DNA of 8,851 nucleotides. Origin: Desulfovibrio sp. (lineage in GTDB: Bacteria > Desulfobacterota > Desulfovibrionia > Desulfovibrionales > Desulfovibrionaceae). The translations under genes were made by a program, and so were the position numbers. The notes under the pieces were generated by a model. It had not been told where the DNA came from, searched no databases, and saw nothing but the letters and a program-made list of their open reading frames with translations. Position 1 is the first letter of the stretch. Each line of letters begins with the position of its first letter. Shown one piece after another: positions 6,264-8,851 of this stretch. Location of the stretch: positions 1 through 8,851 of the forward strand of contig DONZ01000129.1 of assembly GCA_003512875.1 (NCBI GenBank). The letters run 5' to 3'.

Positions 6264-7514
6264 ATGAATTTGGAATTAAAAAAAGCGATTGATCAAATCA
6301 GCAAAGACAAAGGCATTGATCGGGCACAGCTAATCACAACCTTGGAAGACGCAGTAAGGACTTCCGTTGAACGCAGATACGGCGATGATTTGGATGTCGA
6401 AGTCCGTTTCAATGAAGACACGGGAGAAATTGATATTTATCAATTTAAAATCGTTGTGGAAGAAGTTGAAAACGAATTGACGCAAATCACTCTTGCCGAA
6501 GCTCGTGAACACGATCCCTCTGTTGGTTTGGATGATGAAATGGGCTTCCGCATGAAAATTGACGACCTTGGCAGAATTGCGGCACAATCCGCCAAACAGG
6601 TCATTATTCAGCGCATGCGTGATGCCGAACAAGAACAAATTTATAATGAATACAAAGACCGTATCGGCGAAATTGTCAGCGGAATAACCCAGCGCCGTGA
6701 CAAGGGCGGCTGGATTATCAACCTTGGCAGAACAGAAGCGCTCCTGCCCAAGGACGAACAAATCCCCAAAGAACATAATAAACGCGGCGAACGCACCCAA
6801 GCTCTCATCATTGATGTAAAAAAAGACGGAAGAGGTCCGCAAGTCATTATTTCCCGCGCCCACAGGGATTACCTCGCAGCCTTATTCCGCTTGGAAGTTC
6901 CGGAAGTTGACGACGGAACAGTCCAAATCATGGGTGTTGCCCGCGACCCCGGATCCCGTGCTAAAGTCGCAGTCCTCACACGTGACAGGGATGTCGACCC
7001 GGTAGGCGCCTGTGTCGGTGTACGCGGCTCACGCATTCAAAATATCGTGCAGGAGCTCCATGGCGAACGCATTGACATCGTCGTTTGGAACCAAGACATC
7101 ACGGTATATGCGAAAAACGCCTTGGCACCAGCCGTCATTACGAAAATTGTCGTGGACGAAGCTGAAAACCTGCTTGAAGTAACCGTTCCGGACGAACAGC
7201 TTACCAATGCCATAGGACGCAAAGGACAAAACGTAAAGCTTGCGGCTAAGCTTTTAGGTTGGAAAATTGATATTTTCTCCGAAACACGCTATAAGGAAGC
7301 CAATGGAATCGGCCGCGGCTTGGAACAAATTGCCAGCGTTGCTGAAATCAGTGTCGAACAACTGATAAAAGCCGGTTTCCAGAATTTAGACGATTTGCGC
7401 AATGCAAGCGATGAAGAAATTTCCGAAAAATTATCATTAACCCAAAACCGTATTGCGGAACTTCGTTCAGCAATCAGTTTCCTTACCCCCGTGATCGAGG
7501 GTAATGAAGAATAA
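6264..7514 (+). CDS. nusA: Transcription termination/antitermination factor NusA
   Basis: NusA binds RNA polymerase and nascent RNA, promotes pausing and intrinsic termination, and takes part in rRNA antitermination. It has 416 residues, with GGAGG (6252-6256) seven bases before ATG. Order of domains: the RNA polymerase-binding N-terminal domain (about 1-125), an S1 domain (about 133-200, GEIVSGITQRRDKGGWIINLG), the first KH domain with GVRGSRI (252-258), the second KH domain with GRKGQNV (318-324), and a single C-terminal helix-hairpin-helix-like repeat (about 355-408). E. coli NusA has 495 residues with two such acidic repeats, so this shorter form is the type common outside gammaproteobacteria. 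All RNA-binding glycine loops are intact. ylxR begins inside the last codons (11-base overlap), which indicates coupling. Confidence 0.97.
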   Translation: MNLELKKAIDQISKDKGIDRAQLITTLEDAVRTSVERRYGDDLDVEVRFNEDTGEIDIYQFKIVVEEVENELTQITLAEAREHDPSVGLDDEMGFRMKIDDLGRIAAQSAKQVIIQRMRDAEQEQIYNEYKDRIGEIVSGITQRRDKGGWIINLGRTEALLPKDEQIPKEHNKRGERTQALIIDVKKDGRGPQVIISRAHRDYLAALFRLEVPEVDDGTVQIMGVARDPGSRAKVAVLTRDRDVDPVGACVGVRGSRIQNIVQELHGERIDIVVWNQDITVYAKNALAPAVITKIVVDEAENLLEVTVPDEQLTNAIGRKGQNVKLAAKLLGWKIDIFSETRYKEANGIGRGLEQIASVAEISVEQLIKAGFQNLDDLRNASDEEISEKLSLTQNRIAELRSAISFLTPVIEGNEE

Positions 7515-7779
7515 CGGTTCAACCTGTTTTTTTGGCAAAATGAAAAAAGAAAAACATATACCGATGCGAATGTGTGTATTTTGCAGAAAGAAATTTGCCA
7601 AAAAAGACAGTATACGTTACGTGTTTTCCCGAGAAAACGAGGAACAGTATGGGGGAACACTTGAGGTGGATTTAGCCCAAACAAAAGAAGGGCGTGGCTA
7701 TTATGTTTGTTCCTCAGAAGAATGCCAACAAAAAATTACCCAAAAAGGCTCTATCCGTCGCAAGCGTAAAGGGGCATAA
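7504..7779 (+). CDS. ylxR: YlxR family (DUF448) RNA-binding protein
   Basis: A small basic protein of 91 residues, normally encoded between nusA and infB; homologues have been linked to nucleoid or RNA binding and gene regulation. The family opening is PMRMCVFCRKKF (20-31) and the second mark is GRGYYVC (63-69). Four cysteines (24, 27, 69, 74) lie as two pairs and could bind a metal; that is inferred from spacing only. The C-terminus is a basic tail, RRKRKGA. The start at 7504 overlaps nusA by 11 bases and has GAGGG close by (7497-7501); ATG 7540 (MKKEK) would give a 79-residue protein closer to the family core but has a poorer ribosome-binding site. The next start, apparently infB, lies four bases after the stop. 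Confidence 0.9.
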   Translation: MKNNGSTCFFGKMKKEKHIPMRMCVFCRKKFAKKDSIRYVFSRENEEQYGGTLEVDLAQTKEGRGYYVCSSEECQQKITQKGSIRRKRKGA

Positions 7780-7783
7780 GATT

Positions 7784-7810
7784 ATGAGTGAAAAAATGAA
7801 AATAAAAGAA
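7784..7810 (+). pseudogene. infB: Apparent 5' remnant of infB (translation initiation factor IF2)
   Basis: ATG 7784 has AAGGGG (7769-7774) nine bases upstream and lies four bases after ylxR, exactly where infB is expected. The first codons read MSEKMKIKE, which resembles the basic opening of IF2 proteins (short, Lys-rich, followed by an LA-type helix). From about 7811 the frame changes character and runs into a stop at 7916-7918 without any IF2 sequence. The break point cannot be fixed to the base because the other end of the insertion is outside the window. The identification rests mainly on gene order; nine residues alone would not prove it. Confidence 0.55.
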
Positions 7811-7828
7811 GAATTCCATCCTGAAATG

Positions 7829-7837
7829 TGGTATAAT
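7829..7837 (+). promoter_or_regulatory. Extended -10 promoter of the transposase gene
   Basis: TGGTATAAT is a perfect extended -10 (TG-N-TATAAT); no good -35 lies 17 bases upstream, which extended -10 promoters can tolerate. It sits inside the inverted repeat TGTGGT (7827-7832) / ACCACA (7844-7849), so a bound protein or a hairpin could limit transposase expression. Confidence 0.55.
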
Positions 7838-7872
7838 TTAATCACCACAAAAAACCACGCCAAACAAATCAG

Positions 7873-7884
7873 GAGGAATTCCTC
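7873..7884 (+). promoter_or_regulatory. Palindrome covering the transposase ribosome-binding site
   Basis: GAGGAATTCCTC is a perfect 12-bp palindrome that ends directly before the ATG at 7885 and contains most of the AGGAGG (7871-7876). Pairing GAGG with CCTC would hide the ribosome-binding site, though a four-pair stem with an AATT loop is weak. Confidence 0.4.
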
Positions 7885-8851
7885 ATGGCTGATTATACAA
7901 CAAATACAGGCGTTATGAAAAGAGAAATTTTCAAGTTCACACAGAAAATTTCGGAGGGTATGGCACGGCCATTCCAGAAATTTGCTGCCGATGTGTGCTA
8001 CGGTGCCATGGCCTCAAAGAGCTGCTTGATTTCAGAGATGGCTCAGGCATTGCAGGAAGATACACAGAAAATTAACACGATTGAACGGCTGACCCGGCAT
8101 CTTGGCAACGAGGTTCCTGAAGCGGTTCGGGGTAATTACCTGAACGTGGCAACAAAATATTTGCCGGAAAGCGTGGTGGTCCATATCGATGACAGCGATG
8201 TCGTAAAACCCTGCGGAAAGGCATTTGAGGGGATTGACCGTGTGCGAGATGGTTCCAAAAGCACACAGACCAAGTCTGTCATGGGGAACGGATACTATGT
8301 GACCGAAGCTACCGCCCTCACATACTCAAACCATCCGGTGAGTGTTTTTTCAGAGGTTTGGTCTACTCAGTCCCCTGAATACACTTCCGGAGGACAATTT
8401 GAATATACAAAAAAGGCTGTCCGTGCCTGCGTGGACAAGTTGGGGCATGTGATTTTCGTCATGGACAGAGGCTATGATGACAATGACGTTTTTCGCCTGT
8501 TGGACAAGTATGAGCAGGAATATGTGATTCGACTTAAGCTGAACCGAAAGGTGCGAATTCAAGGTGAAAAGCATTCGATAGGAGAACTCTGCTCGAAATA
8601 TAAGGGAAAATACAAAGCAAAAGTGATCTATCACGGACGGAAGCGAAAGGCCAGGCTGTCCGTTGTGAAGGGCTGTCTCAGTGGCTCTGACCGTCTGCTG
8701 TCCATTATCCTGATTTACGGCCTTTCTGGCCACCCCATGGTGCTGGCCACAAATCTCAACACCGATACCAAAGCGCAGCTGATCGCGGCAATGAGGCACT
8801 ACTTCTCCCGCTGGAGGATCGAGGAATACTTCCGTTGCAAAAAGCAGATGT
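7885..8851 (+). CDS. IS4-family DDE transposase, 3' end missing
   Basis: The frame is open from ATG 7885 to the last base, giving 322 residues with no stop; AGGAGG (7871-7876) lies eight bases upstream. The N-terminus opens MADYTTNTGVMKREIFKF and continues with a helical region that includes NTIERLTRHL, plausibly DNA-binding. The catalytic core is visible: first Asp in VVVHIDDSDVVKP (D102 or D103), second Asp in FVMDRGYDD (D194), and the complete IS4 signature Y306-x2-R309-x3-E313-x6-K320 in the stretch starting YFSRWRIEEYF, with E313 the third catalytic acid. Cut-and-paste transposition is expected for this family. No frameshift or early stop is seen, so the gene may be functional; its C-terminus lies beyond the window. 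The composition and codons (CTG, CGG, GTG, CAG) differ from the upstream genes and recall gut Firmicutes, which suggests transfer or a wrong join. The IS4 subgroup is not determined. Confidence 0.9.
   Translation, partial: MADYTTNTGVMKREIFKFTQKISEGMARPFQKFAADVCYGAMASKSCLISEMAQALQEDTQKINTIERLTRHLGNEVPEAVRGNYLNVATKYLPESVVVHIDDSDVVKPCGKAFEGIDRVRDGSKSTQTKSVMGNGYYVTEATALTYSNHPVSVFSEVWSTQSPEYTSGGQFEYTKKAVRACVDKLGHVIFVMDRGYDDNDVFRLLDKYEQEYVIRLKLNRKVRIQGEKHSIGELCSKYKGKYKAKVIYHGRKRKARLSVVKGCLSGSDRLLSIILIYGLSGHPMVLATNLNTDTKAQLIAAMRHYFSRWRIEEYFRCKKQM

Larger units (their letters stand above)
7811..8851 (+). mobile_element. IS4-family insertion sequence, left part, cut by the window end
   Basis: A region of different composition starts at about 7811 and contains only a promoter, a strong ribosome-binding site and a transposase gene. 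One 60-base line of the transposase (8101-8160) has 29 G+C, against 19 in a nusA line (7381-7440). The left boundary is approximate: terminal inverted repeats and target duplication cannot be tested without the right end. GAATTCC occurs at 7811-7817 and again at 7876-7882. Confidence 0.7.

Noticed and set aside
6330..6863. 177-codon open frame on the minus strand inside nusA
   Set aside because: It lies opposite the NusA N-terminal and S1 domains, has Phe/Asn-rich translation typical of reversed Glu/Lys/Ile codons, and has no plausible start signals.
8350..8799. 149-codon open frame on the minus strand
   Set aside because: It is fully antisense to the transposase, which has clear DDE and YREK motifs. 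The minus frame shows no family features and is a codon-bias shadow.
1..8851. CRISPR array, tRNA, rRNA, toxin-antitoxin or defence module
   Set aside because: No regularly spaced repeats, no tRNA-like cloverleaf or rRNA stretches, and no genes of such families. All large gaps are accounted for by regulatory DNA.

Overview
The window looks like ordinary chromosome from a motile, sulfur-metabolising member of the Desulfovibrionaceae or a close relative, with low to moderate GC. This rests on protein style (a YeiH-type transporter with an extended N-terminus, RimP, NusA and FlgM sequences) and on the neighbourhoods hisB-lipoprotein-hisA and rimP-nusA-ylxR-infB. The lineage is a judgement from memory, not a database result.

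Layout. (1) 1-1721, plus strand: the 3' end of hisB, a small lipoprotein gene overlapping it by ATGA, and hisA. This is a histidine biosynthesis operon segment with an unrelated envelope gene between two enzymes. (2) 1722-2284: a weak terminator, a strong sigma-28 (FliA) promoter match, flgM (anti-sigma-28), and a GC-rich terminator between convergent genes. (3) 2284-3264, minus strand: prmC, which methylates release factors. (4) 3265-3597: an AT-rich divergent regulatory region. (5) 3598-5331: a 577-residue YeiH/UPF0324 membrane protein (putative sulfate exporter family) with an Ala/Glu/Lys-rich, probably coiled-coil domain between its first and second membrane segments, followed by a textbook terminator. 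(6) 5420-7779: promoter, leader dyad, rimP, nusA and ylxR, the usual translation/transcription operon. (7) 7784-8851: what appears to be the first nine or so codons of infB, then a switch to a different sequence holding an IS4-family DDE transposase. Its reading frame is open from 7885 to the window end, so the gene is cut off.

How it fits together: FlgM sits behind the promoter class of the sigma factor it inhibits, which gives a feedback loop. RimP, NusA, YlxR and IF2 are normally made together for 30S maturation, transcription elongation/antitermination and translation initiation.

The most notable point is the junction near 7810. An insertion sequence of different base composition seems to break the essential infB gene right after its start, and the window then ends inside the transposase. 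This is either a real insertion with surprising consequences, a mixed-population variant, or an assembly join at a repeat. I found no CRISPR array, tRNA, rRNA, defence system or clearly undescribed multi-gene system.
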